Shown: piece by piece, positions 18,219 to 26,994 of the stretch
How the letters are laid out: every line of letters begins with the position of its first letter
Numbering within the stretch: the stretch's first letter is position 1
Origin: Gemmatimonadota bacterium
GTDB taxonomy: Bacteria > Gemmatimonadota > Gemmatimonadetes > Gemmatimonadales > Gemmatimonadaceae
Assembly (NCBI GenBank): GCA_003152485.1
Contig: PMAE01000055.1
Location: forward strand, 103,217 to 154,750
DNA: 51,534 nt
Reading direction: 5' to 3'
Made by a program: the position numbers and the translations under genes
The notes under the pieces: model-generated
The model's database searches: none
Seen by the model: the letters and a program-made list of their open reading frames with translations, nothing else
What the model was told of the DNA's origin: nothing

Positions 18219-19313
18219 CTAGGCCCCGTAACCAGCGGCCATCGGCTCGGCATAGGCAGCGAGCTCGCCGGTTGGCGTGCCGTGTGTATTCGCGATCCCG
18301 CCATTGGCGACCGCCGCGAGAAAGGCACGGACAACATCAGGGTCGAACTGCGTGCCGCTGCATCGCTCGAGCTCGGCAACCGCGGCCTCCAGTGTCAGGC
18401 GGCCGCCCCGTCGATAGGCACGCCCACTCGTCATGGCGTCGAACGAGTCGGCGACGGCCGCGATCCGGGCCACGAGCGGAATCCCGGTGCCGGAGAGTCC
18501 GTCCGGGATCCCGCGTCCACCGAATCGTTCGTGGTGCGACCGCACGATGTCCAGCGCCAACGGACGGTCGGTCAGGACCGGCGAGAGAATGCGCCACCCC
18601 ACCATGGGGTGCGTCATGATGTGTTGGTACTCCTCATCAGTCAGCGGACCGGGTTTGTTGAGGACGGACTCGCGGACGCCGATCTTCCCGATGTCGTGCA
18701 CGTGACCGCCAATCTCGATCTGGCGTACGAGCTCGGTGTCGAGCTCCATCGCTTTGGCGATCGCGACGGAATACTGGCTGACACGGATCGAGTGGCCGCG
18801 CGTGTACCGGTCTTTGACTTCGAGCGCGTTCGCGAACGACTGCATGGTGGCCAGGAATTGATCCTCGAGCCGCCGCGCCTGCGCTTGGACCCGGTCCTCG
18901 AGTCGGATCTGGTACCCGCGATTCTCGAGCACGAGTCGCCGCTTCTCCAACACCTGCCCCACGCGCGCCCTGACTTCGTCGAGATGGAATGGCTTCATCA
19001 AATAGTCCATCGCGCCCAGTGCCAGGCAGCTCACCGCCACATCGACGTCCGCGACCGCGGTGATCATCACCACCGCCATGTCGGGGTACAGGGCGCGCAC
19101 TTCGCGAAGGAAACTCAGGCCGTCCATCCGCGGCATCCGCACGTCGGACAACACCACCGTGACGGGCCGTTCGCCGAGGATCGCGAGCGCCGCCTCACCG
19201 GACGCGGCCTCCACGCAAACGAACCCCTCGCTCTCCATCAAGCGGCGTACCGCGTGGCGGAGATGGGGTTCGTCGTCGACGACGAGGCAGGTTAACTTCC
19301 CGGCTCCATCCAA
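18219..19313 (-). CDS. Response regulator with HD-GYP-type output domain (GIP variant)
   Basis: Two-component output protein predicted to hydrolyse cyclic di-GMP. Receiver domain with phospho-acceptor D57 (LSDVRMPRMDG) and the conserved Lys in MKPF, a coiled linker (about 130-170), then an HD-GYP domain: H206/D207 in HVHDIGKIG, HHERF and DSFDAMTSGRAYR. The signature GYP is GIP here (G268-I269-P270). The annotated TTG start (364 aa) avoids overlap with the divergent metB-like gene. In-frame ATGs at 19361, 19382 and 19391 would overlap that gene's 5' end by 36-66 bp and add non-conserved residues. No partner histidine kinase lies in the window. Confidence 0.88.
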   Translation of the reverse strand: MDGAGKLTCLVVDDEPHLRHAVRRLMESEGFVCVEAASGEAALAILGERPVTVVLSDVRMPRMDGLSFLREVRALYPDMAVVMITAVADVDVAVSCLALGAMDYLMKPFHLDEVRARVGQVLEKRRLVLENRGYQIRLEDRVQAQARRLEDQFLATMQSFANALEVKDRYTRGHSIRVSQYSVAIAKAMELDTELVRQIEIGGHVHDIGKIGVRESVLNKPGPLTDEEYQHIMTHPMVGWRILSPVLTDRPLALDIVRSHHERFGGRGIPDGLSGTGIPLVARIAAVADSFDAMTSGRAYRRGGRLTLEAAVAELERCSGTQFDPDVVRAFLAAVANGGIANTHGTPTGELAAYAEPMAAGYGA

Positions 19314-19325
19314 CCCGGCCTGGAC

Positions 19326-20495
19326 GTGACCAGAATCCTTCCCGACGAGACCAACGCTCATTTCGGCACGCGTGCCGTTCATGCCGGCCAACGCCCGGAC
19401 CCGTATTCAGGTGCGGTCATGACGCCCCTCTACCTCACCTCGACGTACGTGCAGGAGGCGTTGGGGAAGAACAAGGGGTGGGAGTACTCTCGAGGGACCA
19501 ACCCGACGCGCGAAGCGCTGGAGCGGAACGTGGCCGTGCTCGAAGGCGGCACACACGGCTTCGCTTTCGCGAGCGGCATGGCCTGCCTCGACAGCATTAT
19601 GAAGCTCTTCCGGGCTGGCGATCATATCATCTGTGGAGACGACGCCTACGGGGGAGTGTTTCGCCTATTCGACCGGATCCTGCAGAACTTCGGTCTCCGC
19701 TTCACGTTCGTTGATGCTCGAGATCCGCAACGCGTGGACGAAGCGCGAATGGACCGCACCGTCGCCATCATCGTCGAGACCCCGACGAACCCGCTCATGC
19801 GGATCACGGACCTGCGGGCGATGGCGGAGGTCGCGCGGCGGTCCGACGCACTGCTGATCGTCGACAACACGTTTGCCACCCCGTTCTTTCAGCGTCCGTT
19901 TGAATTCGGGGCTGACATCGTCTTCCACTCGACGACCAAGTACCTCAACGGGCACAGCGATATGATCGGCGGCGTCGCCATCGTCCGCGACGATGCGCTG
20001 GCTGCCCGATTACAATTCATTCACAATGCGGCGGGTGCCGTTGCTGGCCCCTTCGACGCGTGGCTTGCGCTGCGTGGCACCAAGACGCTGCACCTCCGGA
20101 TGCCCCGCCACGACGCCAATGGCCGATTGGCCGCCACGTGGCTCGCCGCCCGCGTCGGCGAGCGCTGTGTGCATTATCCGGGACTTCCCTCACACCCGCA
20201 GCACGCACTCGCCGCGCGACAGATGAGCGGTTTCGGTGGGATGGTGAGCGTCGAGATGGGGACCCGTGATCGCGCCGCCCACGTCCTCGAACGCGTCCGG
20301 CTCTTCGCGCTGGCGGAGTCGTTGGGCGGGGTAGAAAGTTTGGTCAACTACCCAGCCACGATGACTCACGCCTCGATCCCACCGGATCGGCGCGCCGCGC
20401 TCGGTATCACGGACGGTCTCATCCGATTCTCGTGCGGCGTCGAGGACGGGGAAGACTTGATTGCCGATCTCGAGCAGGCGTTCCAAGGGCTGTAA
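19326..20495 (+). CDS. Cys/Met-metabolism PLP enzyme (cystathionine gamma-synthase/lyase type)
   Basis: PLP-dependent fold-type I enzyme acting on cystathionine or O-acyl-homoserine. 389 aa from GTG 19326. Seen: the family signature DIVFHSTTKYLNGHS with PLP-binding K205, AVHAGQ at the N-terminus and SLGGVESLVNYP near the C-terminus (active-site Ser/Gly pattern). Gamma-synthase (MetB), gamma-lyase (MetC/MccB) and O-acylhomoserine sulfhydrylase cannot be separated reliably by eye, so no symbol is given. It is divergent from the HD-GYP regulator, with 12 bp between the chosen starts. Confidence 0.92.
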   Translation: MTRILPDETNAHFGTRAVHAGQRPDPYSGAVMTPLYLTSTYVQEALGKNKGWEYSRGTNPTREALERNVAVLEGGTHGFAFASGMACLDSIMKLFRAGDHIICGDDAYGGVFRLFDRILQNFGLRFTFVDARDPQRVDEARMDRTVAIIVETPTNPLMRITDLRAMAEVARRSDALLIVDNTFATPFFQRPFEFGADIVFHSTTKYLNGHSDMIGGVAIVRDDALAARLQFIHNAAGAVAGPFDAWLALRGTKTLHLRMPRHDANGRLAATWLAARVGERCVHYPGLPSHPQHALAARQMSGFGGMVSVEMGTRDRAAHVLERVRLFALAESLGGVESLVNYPATMTHASIPPDRRAALGITDGLIRFSCGVEDGEDLIADLEQAFQGL

Positions 20496-20607
20496 GGCGG
20501 CGCCGCATTCGTCTGACCCGGATCCGACAGTTTCCCGGCGACCACCAATCTCCGTCTGACACCGCTTCGGGATTGGTTCCGTATATAGGAGAGGATAGAA
20601 GCGGTCC

Positions 20608-20654
20608 CCTGCCCCCTGTCTCCTTTCGACCTTCTCCTCTCTACTTTCCCTTCC
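20608..20654. repeat. Polypyrimidine short-word array B
   Basis: About 47 bp of C/T-rich sequence on the + strand (CTCCTTTCGACCTTCTCCTC and neighbours), directly preceding the ATG of the M48 gene. It resembles arrays A, C and D. Here it would form the 5' untranslated leader; no Shine-Dalgarno sequence is possible in such a pyrimidine tract. Confidence 0.6.
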
Positions 20655-21710
20655 ATGCCTCCTCGTCCTCTCACCGCCATCTCCTCCCTCGCGTGGGAAC
20701 ACCCCGCGGACCGGGCGGCACTCAACACGCTCCGTGCCATTCCGGGCTTCGATGACGTGGTGCGAAAGATCGCCGGCTTTTTTGGTGAGCGCGGTCTCCG
20801 ACACCTGTTCCTCGCCAACGCCGTCCGCGTCGGGCCACGCCAGCGGCCAAAGCTGGACGCGCTCTACGACGAGGTGATCGCGACGTTCGATTGGCCGCGC
20901 CGGCCGCAGCTCTATGTGACGCAGACCCCATTCGTGAACGCGGGCGCCGTGGGTTTCGAAGACCCGTTCATCATTATCAACTCGGGGACGCTGCGGCTGC
21001 TGGACCGCGAGGAACAACGCGACGTGCTCGCCCACGAGCTGGGGCACGTCATGAGCGGACACGTCACATACAGCACCATCGCCGTCATCCTGCTGAACTT
21101 CGGCTTGAAGAACTTGCCCTTTCTGGCGGGGATCGCGTTGCTGCCGATCCAGGTCGCGCTCCTCGAGTGGTATCGGAAAGCCGAGCTCTCGTGCGACCGC
21201 GCTGGCCTACTCGGCACCCAGGACCCCCGGGCATCGTTGGGCACGTACCTCAAGCTGGCCGGCGGCGCGGCGGGTGATGACACGATCGATCTGGACGAGT
21301 TCCTGACCCAGGCCCGGGAATACGAGACGACCGGCGGCCCGTGGGACAGCGCGCTCAAGTTTTTCAATACCGTGTTTCGCGATCACCCGCTGAACACGGT
21401 GCGGGCCGCGGAGCTGCAACGCTGGGCCGCGAGTGAGGACTACGCGCGGATCCTGCGCGGTGAATACCCGCGTCGCGGCGACGAGGGCGGCCAGCCCCTG
21501 AGTCAGGACTACGCGGCCGCCGCCGGCTATTACGGCGACCGTGCGCGCGCCGCGTTGAGCGAGCTCGAAGGTGCGGTCGGTCGTGCACGCGACGCCTTTG
21601 GCCAGGCGTTCCGCGGACGAACCGGCGGCACACAGGGCGGCGGCGGCCCGGGCGGAGAGCCAGCCGATGGTGCGTCCGGCGCCCCACCACACGGCGGGTC
21701 GTCTTCGTGA
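20655..21710 (+). CDS. M48-family zinc metalloprotease
   Basis: HtpX/Ste24-like peptidase, likely acting on membrane or periplasmic proteins. 351 aa. Seen: HELGH with H127, E128 and H131, a hydrophobic segment at about 136-170 that could be one or two membrane helices, then E177 in KAELSCD as third zinc ligand. There is no N-terminal signal peptide and no HtpX-like four-helix layout, so it is nearer the small M48 peptidase group. The C-terminal 45 residues are Gly/Pro-rich. ATG 20655; the stop overlaps the purD GTG by 4 nt (GTGA), so the two are coupled although their functions seem unrelated. Confidence 0.88.
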   Translation: MPPRPLTAISSLAWEHPADRAALNTLRAIPGFDDVVRKIAGFFGERGLRHLFLANAVRVGPRQRPKLDALYDEVIATFDWPRRPQLYVTQTPFVNAGAVGFEDPFIIINSGTLRLLDREEQRDVLAHELGHVMSGHVTYSTIAVILLNFGLKNLPFLAGIALLPIQVALLEWYRKAELSCDRAGLLGTQDPRASLGTYLKLAGGAAGDDTIDLDEFLTQAREYETTGGPWDSALKFFNTVFRDHPLNTVRAAELQRWAASEDYARILRGEYPRRGDEGGQPLSQDYAAAAGYYGDRARAALSELEGAVGRARDAFGQAFRGRTGGTQGGGGPGGEPADGASGAPPHGGSSS

Positions 21711-23056
21711 AGGTGCTGCTCGTCGGAGGCGGTGGACGGGAGCATGCGTTGGCGTGGAAGTTCGTTCAGGAAGATCCGCACGTAGAGATCATCGCGGCAC
21801 CGGGCAACCCCGGCATCGCGGAGCTCGCGCGCTGTGTATCGGTCGCCGCGACGGATATCGATGGCCTCGTGGCCCTCGCCGCCCACGAGCGCCCCGCACT
21901 CACCGTCGTCGGCCCGGAAACCCCGCTCGCGTTGGGGATCGTCGACCGATTCCGCGCCGCCGGCCATCCGATATTCGGACCGACACAGGCGGCGGCCGAG
22001 ATCGAGAGCTCCAAGGTGTTCGCCAAGGAGCTCATGGCCGATGCCGGCGTCCCGACCGCGCGCGCTGAGCGCCACACGGAGCCGGCCTCCGCAAAACGGG
22101 CCGCCCGTGCATTTGGCGCGCCTGTGGTGATCAAGGCGTCGGGGTTGGCGGCTGGCAAAGGTGTGATCGTCTCGCAGTCACTGGCCGACGCGGACATGGC
22201 GATCGATGCCATGCTGTCCCATCGAATGTTCGGCTCAGCCGGCTCCGAGATCCTGGTCGAGGAATTCATGCAGGGCGAAGAGGTCTCGTTGCTCTTCCTC
22301 ACGGATGGTGAGCGATGGCTCCCCTTCGTTCCCGCACAGGATCACAAACGACTGCTCGACGGCGATCAGGGGCCGAACACGGGCGGCATGGGCGCGTACG
22401 CGCCGGTGTATCCACTCGTGGTGGCGTCGGGCGGCGGAGCCCCAGGCGCGCCGGTCACCGGGGCGCGGTGGGCGGATTGGCATAGCGTCGTGGGACTGGC
22501 CGCGACCCAGGTAGTTGAGCCGGTGCTCGACGCGATGCGCCGTCGCGGACGCCGATTCACCGGCGCGCTGTACGCGGGACTCATGGTGACGAGCGACGGA
22601 CTGAAGGTCGTCGAGTTCAACTGCCGCCTTGGCGATCCGGAGACCCAGGCGATTCTCCCGCTGACGCGGTACGCACTCCTGCCGCTCATGCACGCAGTCG
22701 CCCTCGGCGACAGACTCGAGTCCAGCGAATGGATCGGCCATGGGCGGCCCGAGCACGCCGTATCGACGGTCGTCGCCGCGGCGGGCTACCCCGACACGCC
22801 GCGGACGGGCGATGTCATCCATTTGCCACCACCGGAGCCCGGCGTCCACGTCTTCCACGCCGGCACCGCCCGCAACGCCGCCGGCGAGCTAGTCACCGCC
22901 GCCGGGCGGGTGCTCGCGGTGACCGCCGTGGCCGCCGACCTCGCGACCGCGCAGCACATGAGTGCGCGACATGCGGCGGCCGTCGAGTTCTCGGGCAAGC
23001 AGTTCCGGACGGATATCGCATGGCGGGAACTGGCGCGCGGTGCCCGAGCTTCCTGA
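21707..23056 (+). CDS. purD: Phosphoribosylamine-glycine ligase
   Basis: ATP-grasp enzyme of purine synthesis, forming GAR from phosphoribosylamine and glycine. 449 aa from GTG 21707. Seen: MKVLLVGGGGREHALAWK at the N-terminus, an ATP-grasp core with VIKASGLAAGKGV, the NTGGMGAYAP signature and EFNCRLGDPETQ. Slightly longer than the usual 420-430, through an insert near residues 240-260 (Gly/Ala/Pro-rich). No other pur genes are adjacent. Its 3' end overlaps mutM by 17 bp. Confidence 0.97.
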   Translation: MKVLLVGGGGREHALAWKFVQEDPHVEIIAAPGNPGIAELARCVSVAATDIDGLVALAAHERPALTVVGPETPLALGIVDRFRAAGHPIFGPTQAAAEIESSKVFAKELMADAGVPTARAERHTEPASAKRAARAFGAPVVIKASGLAAGKGVIVSQSLADADMAIDAMLSHRMFGSAGSEILVEEFMQGEEVSLLFLTDGERWLPFVPAQDHKRLLDGDQGPNTGGMGAYAPVYPLVVASGGGAPGAPVTGARWADWHSVVGLAATQVVEPVLDAMRRRGRRFTGALYAGLMVTSDGLKVVEFNCRLGDPETQAILPLTRYALLPLMHAVALGDRLESSEWIGHGRPEHAVSTVVAAAGYPDTPRTGDVIHLPPPEPGVHVFHAGTARNAAGELVTAAGRVLAVTAVAADLATAQHMSARHAAAVEFSGKQFRTDIAWRELARGARAS

Positions 23057-23867
23057 GACCGAGACCATCGCGCGGGACCTCGACGGCGGGATCGCAGGCG
23101 AATCGATCGTCGCCGTCGCGGTGAGCCATGCCGATGTGCTGCGCGACGTGACGCCCCGGACGCTCCGCGCCCGGGTGGTCGGCACCACCGTCGTCCGCGT
23201 CTGGCGCCGCGCGAAGCTCGTGGTCTTCGACCTGTCGTCCGGCGATCGCATCGTCGTCCAACCACGATTCACGGGCGCCCTGCTGCTCGATGGCGGCGAG
23301 CTGCCGCTCGAGGAGCGACGCTACTCGACGGTCGCGTTCACACTGGGCGGTGGCCGACTCTTGCACTACCGCGACGTGCGCCGGTTGGGCACCGTGACGC
23401 TGATGTCGCCCCCACGGTTCGCGCAGTACACGGACGCGATCGGTCCCGAGCCACTTGACCCCGCGTTCACCGCCGACAACTTCTCGGAGGTGCTGCGCGG
23501 CTCACGGCAGGCGGTGAAGAAGGTGCTCATGGACCAACGGCAGATGGCGGGTGTGGGCAATATCTACGCGAATGAATCGCTGTGGCGCTCGGGTGTGGAC
23601 CCATCGCGCAGCGCCCGACGGGTGGCGCCCGAGCGAGCGGCCGCGCTCCACGACGCGCTCGTCGGCGTGCTCACGGCAGCGATCGCGGCGCGGGGCACGA
23701 GCTTTCGCGACTACCGCGACGCCCACGGCGAACGGGGGACGTTTGCCGCCCAACTCGATGCCTACGGTCGAGCTGGCCTTCCCTGCCGACGGTGCGGGGC
23801 TCGACTCATCGGGACGCACGCGGTGGACGGACGCGCCACCGTGTTCTGCGCCCGCTGCCAGCGATAG
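23040..23867 (+). CDS. mutM: Formamidopyrimidine-DNA glycosylase (Fpg/MutM)
   Basis: Base-excision-repair glycosylase/AP lyase removing 8-oxoguanine and FaPy. GTG 23040 is the only start that exposes the catalytic N-terminal Pro (M-PELPE-T-E): P2 nucleophile and E3 general acid. The longer open frame from 22962 would bury them and is rejected. 275 aa. Also seen: K59 (beta-delta elimination Lys region), the helix-two-turn-helix with MDQRQMAGVGNIYANE, and a C-terminal zinc finger CRRC...CARC. Position 7 is Thr where most MutM proteins have Val (PELPEVE). It overlaps purD by 17 bp; a second repair-type gene follows. Confidence 0.96.
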   Translation: MPELPETETIARDLDGGIAGESIVAVAVSHADVLRDVTPRTLRARVVGTTVVRVWRRAKLVVFDLSSGDRIVVQPRFTGALLLDGGELPLEERRYSTVAFTLGGGRLLHYRDVRRLGTVTLMSPPRFAQYTDAIGPEPLDPAFTADNFSEVLRGSRQAVKKVLMDQRQMAGVGNIYANESLWRSGVDPSRSARRVAPERAAALHDALVGVLTAAIAARGTSFRDYRDAHGERGTFAAQLDAYGRAGLPCRRCGARLIGTHAVDGRATVFCARCQR

Positions 23868-23956
23868 CGGGACGATCGCACGTGGCGCGTTCGGCCGCCG
23901 CCGCTCGGCGCAATGCACTCCGCCCCGCCCCGACGTCCGACGAGCAGGTCCGAGTG

Positions 23957-25009
23957 ATGCGGGAGTCGGTGCGGACCGGCGCCGCCGACCGGCCCGGCGT
24001 CTATCGCATGATGTCGCCGGGCGGCGAGATCATCTACGTCGGCAAGTCCAAGCGGGTCCGATCGCGGCTCCTCAGCTATTTCCGCGGCGCGTATCCCGAA
24101 CACAAAGGCGCTCGCATCCTGCGCCAAGCCGAGCAGATCGCGTGGGAGTACACGCCAAACGAATTCGATGCGCTGGTCCAGGAGCTTCGACTCATCAAAC
24201 AGTATCGCCCCCGATTCAACGTCGCCCTCAAACGCGACGCCCACAACTACGCGTTCATCAAGGTGACTCGCGGCCCCGCGCCGAAGCTGGTGGTCGTGCG
24301 GAGCGCGGGAAGCGACGACGGCGGCGCGTACTACGGCCCGTTCCTCGGCGCACTCCGCGTCAGCGAGTCGCTCCGCGAGCTCAATGACGCCCTCGGGCTG
24401 CGCGATTGCGCGATCGATACCACGATCCGTTTCAGCGATCAGGGCGAGTTCTTCGCGGGCCCTCCTCGTACGCCCGGGTGTATCCGACACGAGATCCAGA
24501 AGTGCCTCGGCCCCTGCATCGGTGGCTGCTCGGAGAGCCAATACGCCGCGCGGGTCGGCCTCGCGCGCGCGTTCTTCGAGGGCACCGACGATGGCCCACT
24601 GCAATCGTTGACCGCCGAGATGCAGAAGGCCAGCACGCGGCTCGAGTTCGAACGCGCCGCCCGGCTACGCGACAAAGTCCAGCGACTCGAGACCCTGCGC
24701 GAGCAGTTCAGTCAGCTCCGGTTCGCGGTCGAGACACTGTCGTTTCTCTATACCGTGGCCGGCTACAAGGGCGAGGATCGGGTCTATCTGATCCGGCGCG
24801 GCTGCGTCCGCGCCATCTGCGCGTCTCCCCGGACCACCGTCGAACACGACGCCCTGCACGACCTCGCGACCAACATCTTCACGACCACCGACCGCCGCGA
24901 AACCGCCGTCCCCGCCCACGAAGTCGATGAGCTCATGCTCGTTTCCTCCTGGTTCCACCGTCACCCCAACGAGCTCGAACGCGCAAAAACCTGGGCCGTC
25001 AGCCGTTAG
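23957..25009 (+). CDS. Short UvrC-like GIY-YIG nuclease (UvrC N-terminal half only)
   Basis: 350 aa from ATG 23957 (a GTG at 23882 would add 25 low-complexity residues). Seen: a GIY-YIG domain starting PGVYRM...IIYVGKSKRVRSRLLSYF, the catalytic Glu in LVQELRLIKQYRPRFN, the UvrC-type Cys cluster (DC...GC...KCLGPC), and a UVR domain (about 217-247) that would bind UvrB. Then comes about 100 residues of linker-like sequence and a stop. The RNase H-like endonuclease and HhH domains of full UvrC (about 600 aa) are absent, and the next gene is convergent, so this is not a simple frameshift. It resembles E. coli Cho in doing only the 3' incision (inference). It sits directly after mutM. Confidence 0.87.
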   Translation: MRESVRTGAADRPGVYRMMSPGGEIIYVGKSKRVRSRLLSYFRGAYPEHKGARILRQAEQIAWEYTPNEFDALVQELRLIKQYRPRFNVALKRDAHNYAFIKVTRGPAPKLVVVRSAGSDDGGAYYGPFLGALRVSESLRELNDALGLRDCAIDTTIRFSDQGEFFAGPPRTPGCIRHEIQKCLGPCIGGCSESQYAARVGLARAFFEGTDDGPLQSLTAEMQKASTRLEFERAARLRDKVQRLETLREQFSQLRFAVETLSFLYTVAGYKGEDRVYLIRRGCVRAICASPRTTVEHDALHDLATNIFTTTDRRETAVPAHEVDELMLVSSWFHRHPNELERAKTWAVSR

Positions 25010-25484
25010 CGGATAGCCGTATCAGTTCCGTCTCCACCACTCCGTCCCGAACCGTCAGCCTCACCACACTCGGCGCGAGATCGAAGCGCCGTGGTCCGGC
25101 CGCGCCGGGATTGATCACCAGCCGATCCCCGACGCGGGTCTCGAGTTGCCGGTGCGTATGGCCGTACACGAGGACGGACTCCGGGTAGCGAACGAGCAGC
25201 CGGGCGGGAGTGGGCGTTCCGACCTCGTGTCCGTGACTCACGTGGATCGATACGCCACCGACAGTGCACACAATTTCGGGAGAGAGCCGCGGATCGCCCG
25301 GCGGGTCAGTATTACCGGACACCGCGCGTACCGGTGCGATCAGACTCAGCTCATCGAGTACCGCATCACCGCCCACGTCTCCCGCGTGCAGAATCAGCTC
25401 GACGCCTTGCAGCGCGGTGTGGACGTCCGGTTGCACCTGGCCGTGCGTGTCGGCGATGAGCCCGATGACGTGGATCGACTTCAC
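24999..25484 (-). CDS. YfcE/MJ0936-type metallophosphoesterase
   Basis: Small calcineurin-like phosphodiesterase. 161 aa from GTG 25484. Seen: GLIADTHGQV (D-x-H), HAGDVGG (GD), SGNTD (GN-D), VSHGHE and YGHTHRQ, the complete five-motif dimetal site. The longer frame extending to 26111 is antisense-free but in the wrong frame over ubiX, and is rejected. It starts 2 nt after the ubiX stop, making it the last gene of the menaquinone-type operon; it overlaps the convergent UvrC-like gene by 11 bp. A role in the quinone pathway is not implied by the family. Confidence 0.92.
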   Translation of the reverse strand: MKSIHVIGLIADTHGQVQPDVHTALQGVELILHAGDVGGDAVLDELSLIAPVRAVSGNTDPPGDPRLSPEIVCTVGGVSIHVSHGHEVGTPTPARLLVRYPESVLVYGHTHRQLETRVGDRLVINPGAAGPRRFDLAPSVVRLTVRDGVVETELIRLSANG

Positions 25485-25486
25485 CG

Positions 25487-26089
25487 CTACGCCGTGCCGT
25501 GCCCCGCGCTCCATCTCGGGACGACCGTTTGCGGCACGCCGAGATGATCGAGGATTCGCGCGACGACGAAATCGACGAGCGCCGCGACCGTGGTCGGCCG
25601 GTGATAGAAACCCGGCGCGGCCGGGAGCATCAGCGCGCCCGCCCGCGAAAGCCGGAGCATGTTCTGGAGATGGATGACGCTGAGCGGCGTCTCGCGCGGC
25701 ACGAGCACGAGGGTTCGGCGCTCTTTGAGGGTCACGTCCGCCGCCCGCTCGATCAGAGATCGTGATGTGCCGGCCGCGATCGCCGCGATCGTGCCCATCG
25801 AGCAGGGACAGATGACCATCCCCGCGCTCGCCGCCGATCCCGATGCCGGCGATGCGCCCCGGTCCGCGTCGTCGAAGACCGTGACGTTCGCATCCCACGC
25901 CGGTGCCCCCACCGCGCTCCGGAGCTCGGCCGACGACCCGATGTCCATCTCCGTCTGCAGCAGTCGGAACCCGTGGGACGAGATGATGAGCGATACCGGA
26001 CGGTCCGCCGCCAGGAGTAGATGGAGGAGCCGGACGGCGTACGGCGCGCCTGACGCGCCCGTGATCGCGAGCACGATCGGTGGGGTCAC
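25487..26089 (-). CDS. ubiX: UbiX-family prenyl-FMN synthase (flavin prenyltransferase)
   Basis: Attaches dimethylallyl to FMN to make the prFMN cofactor needed by UbiD decarboxylases. 200 aa from GTG 26089, typical length. Seen: an N-terminal flavoprotein ITGASGAPYAVRLL and CPCSMGTIAAIAAG (FMN/active-site Cys-Ser-Met region), then EAPLS-like RETPLSVIHLQNMLRLSRAG. It overlaps the ubiA stop by 4 nt (GTGA). Its partner ubiD is in the same operon, so cofactor maker and user are co-expressed. Confidence 0.95.
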   Translation of the reverse strand: MTPPIVLAITGASGAPYAVRLLHLLLAADRPVSLIISSHGFRLLQTEMDIGSSAELRSAVGAPAWDANVTVFDDADRGASPASGSAASAGMVICPCSMGTIAAIAAGTSRSLIERAADVTLKERRTLVLVPRETPLSVIHLQNMLRLSRAGALMLPAAPGFYHRPTTVAALVDFVVARILDHLGVPQTVVPRWSAGHGTA

Positions 26090-26994
26090 CGCACCCAGCC
26101 GGTGGCGACACGCTCCGCGATCACGAATCCAAAGAACATGAGGCTAATGATCCCGTTCATCATGAAGAACGCGGCATCCAGCCGCGACAGGTCGCCGGGC
26201 CGGATCAGCGAATGTTCGTACCCGAGCAGGATCGCCGCGATCGCCACGCCGGCGTCGTAGAGCCAGCCCGCGCCCGTGGCGTAGCCAACCGCCGCGAGCG
26301 CGATGATCGTCACCACGTGCAACGCGCGGGCCACGCGGACGGCGTTCCATTCACCCACCGACGCGGGCAGCGAGTGCAGTGCCTGCTCGCGATCGAATGC
26401 GACGTCCTGCAACGCGTACAAGATGTCGAATCCGCCGGACCAGGCGGCCACGCCGACGGCGAGCGCCACCAGCATCCACCAGGGCGTGCTCCAATGTCCC
26501 GCGATCGCCAGGTAGCCGCCCACGGGAGCGATGGCCAGGCCGACGCCGAGCACGAGATGCGACCATCGGGTGAATCGCTTGGTATAGCTGTAGAATAGGA
26601 TCCAGGTGAGGGCGAAGGGCGAGAGCAGCAGACAGAGGGGGCTCAGTCGCCACGCGGCGAACGCGAAGAGGATGGCGGCGAGCACGACCGCGATCTGCGC
26701 GGATCGTAGGTCCAGCGTACCAGTCGGTAGCTCGCGGCGCGCCGTCCGCGGGTTCCGCGCGTCGAACTCTCGGTCCACGATCCGATTGAACCCCATGGCC
26801 GCGAACCGCGCGCTCGTGAATGCCAGGATGATCCACAACACCTTGGCCGTGGTCACTGTCGCCGCGTAACTGCCCAGCGTGGCTCCCACCAGCGCGAACG
26901 GGAGCAGGAACACGGTGTGCGGGAGCTTCACGAAGTTGACGTAGGTGACCCATCGCGAAACGCCGACGAAGGTCTGCCCTTCGCGTGCGCTCAC
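26086..26994 (-). CDS. ubiA: UbiA-family polyprenyltransferase (MqnP-like)
   Basis: Integral-membrane prenyltransferase that attaches the polyprenyl side chain to an aromatic acid. 302 aa from GTG 26994; the frame upstream runs antisense-free into ubiD but lacks similarity. Seen: first Asp motif NRIVDREFDARN and second DVAFDREQALHSLP, with 8-9 hydrophobic helices. Together with UbiX, UbiD and MenG, and without UbiB or hydroxylases nearby, the likely substrate is 1,4-dihydroxy-6-naphthoate (MqnP of the futalosine menaquinone route) rather than 4-hydroxybenzoate. This is inference; the symbol given is the family name. Confidence 0.9.
   Translation of the reverse strand: MSAREGQTFVGVSRWVTYVNFVKLPHTVFLLPFALVGATLGSYAATVTTAKVLWIILAFTSARFAAMGFNRIVDREFDARNPRTARRELPTGTLDLRSAQIAVVLAAILFAFAAWRLSPLCLLLSPFALTWILFYSYTKRFTRWSHLVLGVGLAIAPVGGYLAIAGHWSTPWWMLVALAVGVAAWSGGFDILYALQDVAFDREQALHSLPASVGEWNAVRVARALHVVTIIALAAVGYATGAGWLYDAGVAIAAILLGYEHSLIRPGDLSRLDAAFFMMNGIISLMFFGFVIAERVATGWVR

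Noticed and set aside
22962-23039. Upstream ATG start for mutM
   Set aside because: It would place 26 residues before the catalytic N-terminal Pro, which must follow the initiator Met directly.
25485-26111. Upstream extension of the metallophosphoesterase over ubiX
   Set aside because: Out of frame with ubiX and Arg/Gly-rich; the family starts at the IADTHG segment after GTG 25484.
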